Both the position numbers and the translations under genes were made by a program. The notes under the pieces were generated by a model that searched no databases, had not been told where the DNA came from, and saw only the letters and a list, made by a program, of their open reading frames with translations. From Thermocatellispora tengchongensis (lineage in GTDB: Bacteria; Actinomycetota; Actinomycetes; Streptosporangiales; Streptosporangiaceae): a stretch of 64,000 bases of DNA. Of this stretch, positions 1 to 8,176 are shown one piece after another. The stretch is taken from positions 110,469 to 174,468 of the forward strand of contig NZ_JACHGN010000026.1 of the NCBI RefSeq assembly GCF_014202315.1, given 5' to 3'. Within the stretch, counting starts at the first letter, position 1; each line of letters begins with the position of its first letter.

Positions 1-772
1 CGGCCACCGAGGGCGGCACCCGCCGCCGCACCTCCTCCAGCTCCGCGTGCAGGACCACCTCCACCCGGTGCGCGTACGGCACCGCCGCCAGGCCGGAGAC
101 CACCTGGCGCACCGGGTCGAACTCCTCCGGCTCGGCGAACTCCTCCTCGCCGGGCTCCACCGACTCCACCCGGTCCACCCGGAAGGTGCGCACCTCGCCG
201 CGCCGGTGGTCGCGGCCGGTGACGTACCAGCGCCCGGCGTGGAACACCATCCCGTACGGGTCCAGCTCCCGCTCGCTGCGCTCGCCGCGGAAGGACCGGT
301 AGCCCAGGCGCACCCGGCGCCGCCGGGTGGCCGCCTCGGCGAGCGCGAGCAGCGTACGGGCCTGGGGCGCCGGGGCGTCCCCGGCCGCGCGGGAGGTCAT
401 CTCCACCGCCTGCGACACCGCCGCCACCCGCTCGCGCAGCGCCGCGGGCAGCACCCGGCCGATCTTGGCCAGGGCGCTCTCGGTGGCGGCCTCCCCCACC
501 GCCAGCCCGGTGCGCCGCCCCGCCAGCAGCCCCAGCACCACCGCGGTGGCCTCGTCGTCGGTCAGCATCAGCGGCGGCAGCTTGTAGCCGGGCAGCAGCC
601 GGTAGCCGCCGTAGCGGCCCCGGCCGGCCTCGACCGGCACGCCCAGCTCGGCCAGGCGCGCGGCGTACCGGCGCAGGGTGCGCTCGTCCACGTCCAGCCG
701 GGCGGCCAGCTCACGGCCGGTCAGGCCGGGGCGGGCCTGGAGCAGCTCCAGCAGCGCCAGCACGCGACTCAC
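1..772 (-). CDS. WYL-domain transcriptional regulator (YafY/DeoR-like), partial at left edge
   Basis: Reading from GTG at 772 toward base 1 gives a continuous frame that runs off the window. The first ~55 residues form a helix-turn-helix of the HTH_11 type (LTGRELAARLDVDERTLRRY followed by a GRYGGYRL wing). The WYL-type ligand-binding region follows (DPYGMVFHAGRWYVTGRD, then TFRVDRVESVEP). Such proteins repress or activate neighbouring genes, and WYL domains are thought to sense small ligands or nucleic acid. The gene is divergent from the alpha/beta hydrolase at 841, which is the natural target. An in-frame GTG at 784 would add four residues, so the start is uncertain. The C-terminus lies outside the window. 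Confidence 0.9.
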   Translation of the reverse strand, partial: MSRVLALLELLQARPGLTGRELAARLDVDERTLRRYAARLAELGVPVEAGRGRYGGYRLLPGYKLPPLMLTDDEATAVVLGLLAGRRTGLAVGEAATESALAKIGRVLPAALRERVAAVSQAVEMTSRAAGDAPAPQARTLLALAEAATRRRRVRLGYRSFRGERSERELDPYGMVFHAGRWYVTGRDHRRGEVRTFRVDRVESVEPGEEEFAEPEEFDPVRQVVSGLAAVPYAHRVEVVLHAELEEVRRRVPPSVA

Positions 773-776
773 CGGA

Positions 777-792
777 TGTGACACAGATCACC
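777..792. promoter_or_regulatory. CRP-like binding site between divergent genes
   Basis: TGTGA-N6-TCACC matches the CRP/FNR-family consensus TGTGA-N6-TCACA at nine of ten specified positions. It lies in the 68-bp gap between the WYL regulator and the hydrolase and touches the alternative WYL start. Function is inferred from the motif alone. Confidence 0.4.
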
Positions 793-840
793 TCGAAAAT
801 CCGGGCGGGTTCTGTCCGAATTCAAGCCTACGGTGGCGTC

Positions 841-1578
841 ATGAGCACATACGTACTGGTTCCCGGTTTCTGGCTCGGCGCGTGGGCGTGGGAGAAGGTG
901 ACCGAGCCGCTGCGCGAGGCGGGCCACCGGGTGTACCCGCTGAGCCTGACCGGGCTCGGCGAGCGCGCGCACCTCGCCACCCCGCAGACCGACCTGGAGA
1001 CGCACATCGCCGACATCGTCAACCTGATCCGCTACGAGGACCTGCGCGAGGTGATCCTGGTCGCGCACAGCGGCGCCGCCGGCGCGGTCACCGGGGCGGC
1101 CGACCGGGTGCCCGAGCGGATCGCGCGCGTGGTCTTCCTCGACAGCGGCCCGCAGCCCGACGGCATGTCGCAGCTCGACTTCGGCCCGCCCGAGCACCGG
1201 GCGGCGATGGAGGCGCGGGCGGCGGAGCACGGCGGGGGTCTGGTGCCGTTCCCCTCCTGGGAGGAGCACGAGAAGGCGGGGGCGAGCCTGGAGGGCCTGG
1301 GTCCGGCCGAGCGCGAGCTGATGGCCTCGCGGGCGGTGGGCCAGCCGCTGGGCACGATGGCCCAGCCGCTGCGGCGTACGGGAGGGTTCGGCAAGGTGCC
1401 CAAGACCCTGGTCGCGTGCTCGTTCCCGCTGGAGCAGGTGCACGCCATGATCGAGGCCGGGCACCCCTTCTTCGCCGAGATGGCCGGGTCCGAGTGGGAC
1501 TTCGCAGCGTTGCCGACCGGGCACTGGCCGATGTTCTCGCGCCCGGATGCAACGGTTTCCGTACTCCTGAGCGTCTAA
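841..1578 (+). CDS. alpha/beta hydrolase (esterase / hydroxynitrile-lyase-like)
   Basis: The 245-residue protein starts MSTYVLVPGFWLGAWAWEKV, the usual opening of small cytoplasmic alpha/beta hydrolases. An oxyanion-hole HG-like PGFWLGAW comes first. The nucleophile elbow is VAHSGAA (Ser77, with Ala where the last Gly of GxSxG usually sits), and the C-terminal catalytic His is in TGHWPMFSRPD (His228). No signal peptide is present. The substrate cannot be told. It is transcribed divergently from a WYL regulator and is followed by a strong hairpin, so it is probably monocistronic. ATG 841 is chosen over the upstream in-frame codon because homologous proteins begin here. Confidence 0.88.
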   Translation: MSTYVLVPGFWLGAWAWEKVTEPLREAGHRVYPLSLTGLGERAHLATPQTDLETHIADIVNLIRYEDLREVILVAHSGAAGAVTGAADRVPERIARVVFLDSGPQPDGMSQLDFGPPEHRAAMEARAAEHGGGLVPFPSWEEHEKAGASLEGLGPAERELMASRAVGQPLGTMAQPLRRTGGFGKVPKTLVACSFPLEQVHAMIEAGHPFFAEMAGSEWDFAALPTGHWPMFSRPDATVSVLLSV

Positions 1579-1639
1579 CGATCAACGGGCAGATTACGGG
1601 GAAATTTCAAAATCTGTCGCGTTCAGCACGTCCCGTACG

Positions 1640-1669
1640 ACCGGTGGTGAGTGGCCTCTCACCACCGGT
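1640..1669 (+). terminator. rho-independent terminator after the hydrolase
   Basis: A perfect 12-bp inverted repeat (ACCGGTGGTGAG, loop TGGCCT, then its complement) is followed by a T-rich run, TCTGGTTTTG. It separates the hydrolase from the downstream glycosyltransferase. Confidence 0.8.
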
Positions 1670-1739
1670 TCTGGTTTTGCGTCGCGATCAGACGGCAGAG
1701 GAAGGTCCCGACGCGGAGACGAATAGGGGGTAACACACG

Positions 1740-2993
1740 GTGCGCAGGGTCATCGCACGACGGGCGGTACGGCTCCTCGAAGCGATCAACAGGCGCAGGG
1801 CGGAGCACGCCCCACCGCCGTCCGCCGCCAAGGTGCGCATCCTGCTCCTGCACGCCAACGGCATGGGCGGCACCATCAGGACGGTGCTGAACCTGGCCGG
1901 ATACCTGGCCCGCGAGCGCGACGTCGAGATCGTCAGCGTGCTGCGCGAGGCGGCCGAGCCGTTCTTCCCGGTCCCGCCCGGCGTGCGGATCTCCTACCTG
2001 GACGACCGGCTCGCCCGGCGCGGCCCGCTGCGGTGGGCCCTCTCGCGCCGTCCCAGCAGGCTCATCCCGAAGGAGGAGGCCGCCTACCACCGCTTCACCC
2101 TCTACACCGACCTGGCCCTGCTCCGCTTCCTGTGGCGCACCAGGGACGGCGTGCTGATCTCCACCCGGCCCGGCCTCAACCTGATCACCGCCCGCTTCGC
2201 CGCCCCCGGCGTGATCACCATCGGGCAGGAGCACGTCGGGCTCACCTCGCACGCCGAGCCGATCCAGACGCTCATCAAGCGCCGCTACCGCCGCCTCGAC
2301 GCGGTCGTCACGCTGACCAAGGCCGACCTGAGGAACTACCGCGCCACGCTGCGGCGCCGGCCCGGGGTGCTCACCCGCATCCCCAACGCGCTCACCGAGC
2401 TGGGCGGCCCGCCCAGCGACCCGGCCGCCACGACCGTCGTCGCGGCCGGCCGCCTGACCCGGGTCAAGGGCTTCCACAAGCTCATCGACGCCTGGCGGTC
2501 CGTCGCCGCCCGGCACCCCGGCTGGACGCTGCGCATCTACGGCGCCGGCGTACAGGAGGAGAACCTGGCCAAGCAGATCCACGACCTCGGCCTGTGCGAC
2601 CACGCCTTCCTGATGGGCCCGAGGTCCGACATCGGCCCCGAGCTCGCCAAAGCCTCCGTCTACGCCCTCAGCTCGCGCCGCGAGGGCTTCTCCATGACGA
2701 TCCTGGAGGCGATGAGCAAGGGCATGGCCGTGGTCAGCTTCAACTGCCCCGACGGTCCCAAGGAGCTGATCACCGACGGGCACGACGGCCTCCTGGTGCG
2801 GCGCAAGAACGCCGAGGGCATGGCCGAGGCCCTGTGCCGCGTGATCGAGGACGAGGAGCTGCGCCGCTCCCTCGGCCGCGCCGCGCTGCAGACGGCCGCC
2901 CTGTACACGCCGGAGATCGTCGGCAAGCAGTGGGACGACCTCCTCGCCCGCCTGGTCGAGCGCAGATCCGCCCCCGCCGCGCCCGAGAGCTGA
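1740..2993 (+). CDS. glycosyltransferase family 4 protein
   Basis: A 417-residue GT-B fold glycosyltransferase. The N-terminal Rossmann strand carries LLHANGMGGTIRTVLNLAGY, with the glycine-rich acceptor loop. The C-terminal half has AAGRLTRVKGFHKLIDAW and the nucleotide-sugar binding EX7E motif (EGFSMTILEAMSKGMAVV), followed by CPDGPKELI. It probably transfers a sugar to a cell-wall or capsular glycan or a secondary metabolite; the donor is unknown. It starts at GTG 1740 behind a G-rich Shine-Dalgarno. It lies alone, with a terminator upstream and a convergent protease gene 30 bp downstream. Confidence 0.9.
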   Translation: MRRVIARRAVRLLEAINRRRAEHAPPPSAAKVRILLLHANGMGGTIRTVLNLAGYLARERDVEIVSVLREAAEPFFPVPPGVRISYLDDRLARRGPLRWALSRRPSRLIPKEEAAYHRFTLYTDLALLRFLWRTRDGVLISTRPGLNLITARFAAPGVITIGQEHVGLTSHAEPIQTLIKRRYRRLDAVVTLTKADLRNYRATLRRRPGVLTRIPNALTELGGPPSDPAATTVVAAGRLTRVKGFHKLIDAWRSVAARHPGWTLRIYGAGVQEENLAKQIHDLGLCDHAFLMGPRSDIGPELAKASVYALSSRREGFSMTILEAMSKGMAVVSFNCPDGPKELITDGHDGLLVRRKNAEGMAEALCRVIEDEELRRSLGRAALQTAALYTPEIVGKQWDDLLARLVERRSAPAAPES

Positions 2994-3023
2994 GCCGGCG
3001 CAGTAGAGCCCGGTACTGCGAGC

Positions 3024-3935
3024 TCAGAACTGCGAGACCGGCCCGAGCTCCACCGGCTCGGCGATCACGTCCACCAGCGCGCCGTTGCGGTAGACCGTGA
3101 TCGGCAGCGGGCGTCCGATCGCCTCGGCGAACATCAGCCGCTGCAGGCTCTGCGCGTCGCCGACCGGGCTACGCCCGGCGCTCAGCACCAGATCGCCCTG
3201 ACGCAGCCCGGCCCGCGCCGCGGGTGAGCCCGGCACCACCTCCATCACCCGCAGCGCCGTGGCCTGGCCGGTGCGCCGGCGCAGGTTCTCCGGCAGCGGC
3301 GCCGGCGAGGTCACCAGCCCCAGGTACGCCCGCCGCACCCGCCCGTCGCGCATCAGCGTGGCGATGATGGACCGGGTGGTCGCGTTCATCGGCACCGCCA
3401 GGCCGAGCCCCACCCCGGCCACCGCCGTGTTGATCCCGACCACCCTGGCCTCGGCGTCGGCCAGCGCGCCGCCGGAGTTGCCGGGGTTGAGCGCGGCGTC
3501 GGTCTGGATCACGTCCTCGATCAGCCGCACGGCCGAGCCGCTGCGCGCCGGCAGCGACCGGCCCAGCCCCGACACCACGCCCGCCGTGACCGAGCCGGCC
3601 AGGCCGAGCGGGTTGCCGACCGCCACCACGAGCTGGCCGACCACCAGCCCGTCGCTGTCGCCCAGCACGGCCGGCTCGGGGGTCGGCCCCTCCGCCCGCA
3701 GCACGGCCAGGTCCGACAGCGGGTCCGTGCCCACCACCGTGAAGTCGCCCTGCGACCCGTCGGAGAACGCCACCGTCCCCGACCTGGCCCGCCCGACGAC
3801 GTGCGCGTTGGTGAGCAGGAACCCGTCGGCGGTGAACACCACCGCCGACCCGCTCCCCTGTCCCGCCCGCACACCGGCCACCTTCGGCTGAAGTTCCCGC
3901 GCCACCGACGAGACGATCCGGGAGTAGTCGTCCAA
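3024..3935 (-). CDS. HtrA/DegP-like serine protease with C-terminal PDZ domain
   Basis: A 303-residue S1C-type protease. The trypsin-like domain holds the triad His45 (LTNAHVV), Asp75 (DPLSDLAVL) and Ser154 (NPGNSGGAL). A PDZ domain spans roughly residues 215-295 (VMEVVPGSPAARAGLRQGDLVL). There is no signal peptide or transmembrane anchor, unlike most actinobacterial HtrA proteins, so it is predicted to be cytosolic unless the start is wrong. The chosen TTG start follows a GAGGAGG ribosome site nine bases upstream. Upstream in-frame codons contain no ATG or GTG before a non-coding stretch. It probably degrades or refolds damaged proteins. Confidence 0.88.
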   Translation of the reverse strand: MDDYSRIVSSVARELQPKVAGVRAGQGSGSAVVFTADGFLLTNAHVVGRARSGTVAFSDGSQGDFTVVGTDPLSDLAVLRAEGPTPEPAVLGDSDGLVVGQLVVAVGNPLGLAGSVTAGVVSGLGRSLPARSGSAVRLIEDVIQTDAALNPGNSGGALADAEARVVGINTAVAGVGLGLAVPMNATTRSIIATLMRDGRVRRAYLGLVTSPAPLPENLRRRTGQATALRVMEVVPGSPAARAGLRQGDLVLSAGRSPVGDAQSLQRLMFAEAIGRPLPITVYRNGALVDVIAEPVELGPVSQF

Positions 3936-4028
3936 GGCAACCGCCTCCTCGACATGAGGACGACAACGATGCTTACATCATTACGCCTCAAGTCCAGAAA
4001 CGCGGTTTTCATTCCGCGCCTGTGGTTC

Positions 4029-4784
4029 TCAGCGGGTGGCGCCCCAGGTGAGCGAAAGGCCGTTGGCGGCGCGTTCGGTACGGATCTCCATCATGCTGCC
4101 GAGGATGGTGGCATGGTCGGACACCACGGGTGTGGCGTCGAGGGTGTAGGTGATCCGGGTGCTGACGAGCACCGGGCTGCCCTGCGGCTCGTGGAGGTGG
4201 CGGGCGGCGGCGGGGCCGAGCAGGCCGGGCCGGACCACCTCGGACGCCCGGGCGACCGTCACTCCCGCGTCGGCGAGGGCCGTGTAGAGGGAGACGGCGG
4301 TGAAGTCGCGGTCGCGGATCTGGTCGGCCACCGGCCGGCGGACCCAGGACACCTGGTGCACGGCGGGACGTCCCGCGAACTCGCGGACCCGCTCCAGTCG
4401 CAGGGCGGTGTCGCCGGGACGCAGCCGCAGCTCCGCGGCGATCCGGGCGGGGGCCCGGCGCACCGCCCGCCCGGCCACCGACGTGCGCACGTCGTGGCCC
4501 TGTTTACGCAGATCATCGACCAGGCTGCGGAGCGAGTCGAGCTGGTACGCCAGGTGGGGCGGGGCGACGAACGTGCCCCTGCCGGGCCGCTGCACGATCA
4601 GCCTCTCGTCGCTGAGCTCCCGCAACGCCTGGCGCAACGTCATGAGGGTCACCCCGTAGGTGGCGCTCAGCTCCCGTTGCGAGGGCAGGGCCTGACCGGG
4701 GGCGTAGTGTCCCGACCGGATCTTCGCGGCGAGGTCGGCGGCGATGGCGCGGTATCTTGCCTCGTGTCCGGCGTCGGGGGTCAT
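4029..4784 (-). CDS. GntR-family regulator with UTRA ligand domain
   Basis: The 251-residue protein has an N-terminal winged helix of the GntR family (YRAIAADLAAKIRSGHYAPG, PSQRELSATYGVTLMTLRQA, GRGTFVAPP) and a C-terminal UTRA effector domain (residues ~95-245, with VREFAGRPAVHQVSWV). It is the third gene of the trpB-trpA-gntR operon, starting five bases after the trpA stop, so it is cotranscribed. The natural hypothesis is autorepression through the paired operator upstream of trpB. UTRA regulators usually sense small metabolites; a tryptophan-pathway ligand is conjecture. Confidence 0.9.
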   Translation of the reverse strand: MTPDAGHEARYRAIAADLAAKIRSGHYAPGQALPSQRELSATYGVTLMTLRQALRELSDERLIVQRPGRGTFVAPPHLAYQLDSLRSLVDDLRKQGHDVRTSVAGRAVRRAPARIAAELRLRPGDTALRLERVREFAGRPAVHQVSWVRRPVADQIRDRDFTAVSLYTALADAGVTVARASEVVRPGLLGPAAARHLHEPQGSPVLVSTRITYTLDATPVVSDHATILGSMMEIRTERAANGLSLTWGATR

Positions 4785-4789
4785 CGTGG

Positions 4790-5596
4790 TCAGTCACACT
4801 CCTGGTCGAGGGCTTGCCGCAGGGTCGCGAGGAACGCCCGCAGGTCGTCCGGCCCGGCCCCGTCGAGCACCCGCCGCATGACCGCGGCGCCGACCACCAC
4901 GCCGTCGGCGTGCCGGCGGGCTTCGCGCGCCTGGTCCGGGGTGGAAATGCCAAATCCTAGCAACACCGGCCGGTCGGTGACGTGCCTGATCCGCTCGGTG
5001 AGCTCCGCCGCCGAAGCGGCGAGGGCGGCCCGCTCGCCGGTGGTGCCCATCAGCGACACCGCGTAGACGAATCCGCGGCTGCGGCGCGAGATCTCCGCCA
5101 GCCGCGGCCGCGGCGTCGCCGGCGACGCCAGCAGGACCAGCTCGATCCCGGCGGCGGCGGCCGCGCCGGTCAGCTCGTCCGCCTCGTGCACCGGCAGGTC
5201 GGGCACGATCAGGCCGCCGACGCCGGCCCGGCGCAGCGCGGCGCAGAACGCCTCGGGGCCGTCGTGCAGCACCAGGTTGTAGTACGTGCTGGCGACCAGC
5301 GGCACGCCCAGGTCCGGCACGCCGGACAGGTCGGCGAGGATCCGGCGGGTGCTCGCCCCCCTGGCCAGTGCCGTGTCACCGGCCCGCTGGATGGTGACGC
5401 CGTCCAGCGTGGGATCGGAGAAGGGCAGGCCGACCTCGATCGCGTCCGCCCCGGCGGCGGCGAACGCCCGCAGGTAGTCCGTCCAGCCGGGCGTGATCCC
5501 CCCGGTGACGTACGGCATGAGCAGGCCGCGGCCGGTGTCCCGGCGGGCACGCAGGTGGCGCTCGACCGCGCCCGCGGCCAGGGTGGGGTTCGTCAC
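4790..5596 (-). CDS. trpA: tryptophan synthase alpha subunit
   Basis: A TIM-barrel protein of 268 residues that cleaves indole-3-glycerol phosphate to indole and glyceraldehyde-3-phosphate. The catalytic pair is present: Glu54 in [11 protein letters not shown] and Asp65 in DPTLDG, with the family's usual 11-residue spacing. Phosphate-binding segments [13 protein letters not shown] and GFGIST also fit. The GTG start overlaps the trpB stop by four bases (GTGA), the usual sign of translational coupling for a 1:1 complex. No trpE, trpD or trpC gene is nearby, so this trpBA pair lies apart from any full trp operon in this window. Confidence 0.96.
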   Translation of the reverse strand: MTNPTLAAGAVERHLRARRDTGRGLLMPYVTGGITPGWTDYLRAFAAAGADAIEVGLPFSDPTLDGVTIQRAGDTALARGASTRRILADLSGVPDLGVPLVASTYYNLVLHDGPEAFCAALRRAGVGGLIVPDLPVHEADELTGAAAAAGIELVLLASPATPRPRLAEISRRSRGFVYAVSLMGTTGERAALAASAAELTERIRHVTDRPVLLGFGISTPDQAREARRHADGVVVGAAVMRRVLDGAGPDDLRAFLATLRQALDQECD

Positions 5597-6798
5597 AGCA
5601 GCTCCTTCAGGGTTGAGGCGTCCTTGTCACCCCGGCCGGACAACGTCATCAGCACCGTCGATCCCGCGGGCAGGTCGCCGTCGCCCGCCGCGCGGATCAC
5701 CCAGGCGAGGGCGTGCGCCGATTCGAGCGCCGGGACGATGCCCTCGGTGCGCGCCAGCCGTACCGCCGCGCCCACCGCCTCGTCGTCGGTCACCGTGACG
5801 TAGCGGGCCCGGCCCAGGTCGCGCAGGTGGGCGTGCTCCGGGCCGACTCCCGGGTAGTCGAGCCCGGCGGCGATGGAGTGCGCCTGGATGATCTGCCCGT
5901 CGTCGTCCTGGAGGAACAGCGAGCGGCAGCCGTGCATGACGCCGAGCCGGCCGCGGGCCGCCCCGGCGCCGCCCTCCGCCTCGACACCGACCAGGCGCGC
6001 CGGGGTGTCGGCGAACCCGGCGAACGTGCCGGCCGCGTTGGAGCCGCCGCCGACGCACGCGACCACGTGGTCCGGGACGCCGGTCCGCAGCTCGGCGGCG
6101 CACTGCCCGCGGGCCTCGTCGCCGATGACCCGCTGGAACTCCCTGACCATCCACGGGTACGGGTCCGGCCCGACGACCGAGCCGATGCAGTAGTGGGAGT
6201 CGCCGGTCGCGCCCACCCAGTGCCGCATGGCCTCGCTGGTCGCGTCCTTGAGGGTACGGCTGCCCGCGGTCACCGGGACCACCTCGGCGCCGAGCATGCG
6301 CATCCGGAAGACGTTCAGCGCCTGCCGCTCGATGTCGCGCTCGCCCATGAACACCGTGGCCTCCAGCCCGAGCAGCGCGGCGGCGGTCGCGGTGGCCACC
6401 CCGTGCTGGCCCGCCCCCGTCTCGGCGATCAGCCTGCGCCGTCCCATCCGGGTGGCCAGCAGGGCCTGGCCCAGCACGTTGTTGATCTTGTGGGATCCGG
6501 TGTGGGTGAGATCCTCGCGCTTGAGGTACAGCCGCACGCCCAGCGCCTCCGACAGCCGGTGGGCCGGTGTGAGCGGGGTCGGCCGCCCGGCGTACACGGC
6601 GAGCAGCCGCGCCAGGGCGCCGCGGAACCCCGGGTCCGCCCAGGCCGCCCGGAACGCCTCGTCCACCTCGCGGCACGCCTCCACCAGGGACTCCGGCGCG
6701 TACCGGCCGCCGTACTCGCCGAACCGGCCCCTCGCTTGGGGCACGCCCATCGTCCCGTCCGGCGGGACCGGCTCACGCCCCGGCAACACGTCTCGCAC
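5593..6798 (-). CDS. trpB: tryptophan synthase beta subunit
   Basis: A PLP enzyme of 401 residues that condenses indole with serine. The PLP lysine is Lys104 in [10 protein letters not shown], and the phosphate-binding loop is [37 protein letters not shown] and GSRTLKDAT are canonical TrpB1 blocks. The frame stays open upstream, but the GTG at 6798 has a GGAG ribosome site six bases away and gives a normal length; MGVPQARG at 6750 is the alternative. The promoter region carries tandem operator-like repeats. It is first in the trpB-trpA-gntR operon. Confidence 0.95.
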   Translation of the reverse strand: MRDVLPGREPVPPDGTMGVPQARGRFGEYGGRYAPESLVEACREVDEAFRAAWADPGFRGALARLLAVYAGRPTPLTPAHRLSEALGVRLYLKREDLTHTGSHKINNVLGQALLATRMGRRRLIAETGAGQHGVATATAAALLGLEATVFMGERDIERQALNVFRMRMLGAEVVPVTAGSRTLKDATSEAMRHWVGATGDSHYCIGSVVGPDPYPWMVREFQRVIGDEARGQCAAELRTGVPDHVVACVGGGSNAAGTFAGFADTPARLVGVEAEGGAGAARGRLGVMHGCRSLFLQDDDGQIIQAHSIAAGLDYPGVGPEHAHLRDLGRARYVTVTDDEAVGAAVRLARTEGIVPALESAHALAWVIRAAGDGDLPAGSTVLMTLSGRGDKDASTLKELL

Positions 6799-6812
6799 GC
6801 CATGCTCCGATC

Positions 6813-6842
6813 GTTCTATAACTCTGCTGAGAGTTCTATAAC
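6813..6842 (-). promoter_or_regulatory. tandem operator and promoter of the trpBA-gntR operon
   Basis: GTTCTATAAC occurs twice, at 6813-6822 and 6833-6842, exactly 20 bp apart (two helical turns). Each copy is itself a near-palindrome (GTT-N4-AAC). Between them lies a second dyad, AACTCT-GCTG-AGAGTT (6820-6835). On the minus strand the copies contain TATAGA, a good -10 hexamer, ~17 bases before the ribosome site of trpB. The AT-rich block stands out in a 73% G+C setting. It is the likely binding site of the operon's GntR regulator. Confidence 0.6.
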
Positions 6843-6910
6843 AGTCAGTGTGGCACGGGCGGCGCGGGCGCGCCAGCGTCGCGGTTGACCGGAGCCTCGT
6901 CATGTCCTAC

Positions 6911-6934
6911 GGTTCATTAGTGAAGTAATGAACC
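6911..6934 (+). promoter_or_regulatory. palindromic operator of the YtrA-type regulator operon
   Basis: A perfect inverted repeat: GGTTCATTA, spacer GTGAAG, TAATGAACC. It ends 16 bp before the ATG of the GntR/YtrA gene. Regulators of this class bind such long dyads over their own promoters, so autorepression of the ABC operon is inferred. Confidence 0.65.
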
Positions 6935-6950
6935 AGTGAAGCGGGGTGCC

Positions 6951-7313
6951 ATGTTCGATGACCGCAGCCCGATCTACCGGCAGATCGCCGACCGCATCAA
7001 GGCGGAGATCCTGAGCGAGGCGCTGAAGGCCGACGAGCAGGTCATGTCCACCAACCAGTACGCCGCCTTCTACCGGATCAACCCCGCGACCGCGGCGAAG
7101 GCGTTCCAGCACCTGGTGGACGAGGGAGTGCTGTACAAGAAACGAGGTATCGGCATGTTCGTGAGCCCGGACGCCCGGGACATGCTCCGGGCGCGGCGCC
7201 GGGAGACCTTCTTCGCCGAGATGGTCGATCCGATGATCGCCGAGGCCAAGGCGATCGGGATCCCCCTGCGCGACGTCGTCACCCGCATCGAGGAGCTGGG
7301 GGGCGACACGTGA
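6951..7313 (+). CDS. GntR-family regulator, YtrA subfamily
   Basis: A short (120-residue) GntR protein: winged helix (FDDRSPIYRQIADRIKAEIL, MSTNQYAAFYRINPATAAKA, KKRGIGMFV) plus a ~40-residue helical dimerisation tail and no large effector domain, which defines the YtrA subfamily. Such regulators control the ABC transporter encoded with them, here the next two genes, coupled by GTGA overlaps. ATG 6951 is preferred over an in-frame GTG at 6936, because homologues start at this MF and a G-rich ribosome site precedes it. The 24-bp dyad just upstream is its probable site. Confidence 0.92.
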   Translation: MFDDRSPIYRQIADRIKAEILSEALKADEQVMSTNQYAAFYRINPATAAKAFQHLVDEGVLYKKRGIGMFVSPDARDMLRARRRETFFAEMVDPMIAEAKAIGIPLRDVVTRIEELGGDT

Positions 7314-8176
7314 GGGTCGAAGTCGAGGACCTGGTGCTGCGTTACGGAGATGTCACCGCGCTGGACGGCATGTCGTTCTCCCTGGAGGGCGGCAAGATCT
7401 ACGGGCTGCTCGGGCGCAACGGGTCGGGCAAGACCAGCCTGATGTCGGTGCTGGCGGCCTTCCGCAAGCAGACGGCGGGCCGGGTGAGCGTGGGCGGCCG
7501 GCCGGTGTTCGAGAACGGGGAGGCGGTCCGGGACATCGCGCTGATCCGCGACACCGGCGAGGCGGTGACGATCGGCACCGCCGAGGACGCGCTGTACTTC
7601 GCCGAGTGGCTGCGGCCGAGCTGGGACTCCGAATACGCCGAGTCGCTGATGGAGCTGTTCAAGCTGCCGCGCAAGAAGAACGTCAAGGAGATGTCCAAGG
7701 GGCAGCGCTCGGCGATGGGCGTGGTGGTGGGGCTGGCCTCGCGGGCGCCGCTGACCATGTTCGACGAGTCGTACCTGGGCATGGACGCCCCGTCGCGGCA
7801 GGCGTTCTACGACGCGCTGCTGGCCGACTACATCGCCCACCCGCGCACGATCATCCTGTCCACCCACCTGATCGAGGAGGTCAGCGGCCTGTTCGAGGAG
7901 GTGGTGATCATCCACGAGGGCAAGGTGCTGGTGCACGAGGAGAGCGAGGCGCTGCTGTCGCGCGGGGTGTCGGTGACGGGGCAGGCCGCGCACGTGGACA
8001 CGTTCACCGCCGGGCTGCGGGTGCTCGGCGAGCGCCAGCTCGGGCCGACGAAGTCGGCGATGGTGTACGGGGAGCTGGACGCGGCGCGGCGCCGGAAGGC
8101 CGTCGAGGCCGGGCTCGAACTGGGCCCGATCAACATGCAGGATCTGTTCATCCACCTGACCGGAGGATCGTCGTGA
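7310..8176 (+). CDS. ABC transporter ATP-binding protein
   Basis: A 288-residue ATPase with Walker A GRNGSGKT (35-42) and the switch His in LSTH (His186). The signature is MSKGQR in place of LSGGQ. The Walker B end is LTMFDES, with the catalytic Glu retained. It lies between the YtrA regulator and a membrane protein, overlapping both by four bases. YtrA-linked ABC systems are typically exporters or antibiotic-response transporters of cell-envelope stress regulons. The cargo is unknown. Confidence 0.92.
   Translation: MRVEVEDLVLRYGDVTALDGMSFSLEGGKIYGLLGRNGSGKTSLMSVLAAFRKQTAGRVSVGGRPVFENGEAVRDIALIRDTGEAVTIGTAEDALYFAEWLRPSWDSEYAESLMELFKLPRKKNVKEMSKGQRSAMGVVVGLASRAPLTMFDESYLGMDAPSRQAFYDALLADYIAHPRTIILSTHLIEEVSGLFEEVVIIHEGKVLVHEESEALLSRGVSVTGQAAHVDTFTAGLRVLGERQLGPTKSAMVYGELDAARRRKAVEAGLELGPINMQDLFIHLTGGSS

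Noticed and set aside
6799..6903. 35-residue N-terminal extension of TrpB
   Set aside because: It would read through the operator/promoter region and is Arg/Pro-rich shadow sequence; GTG 6798 with GGAG fits better.
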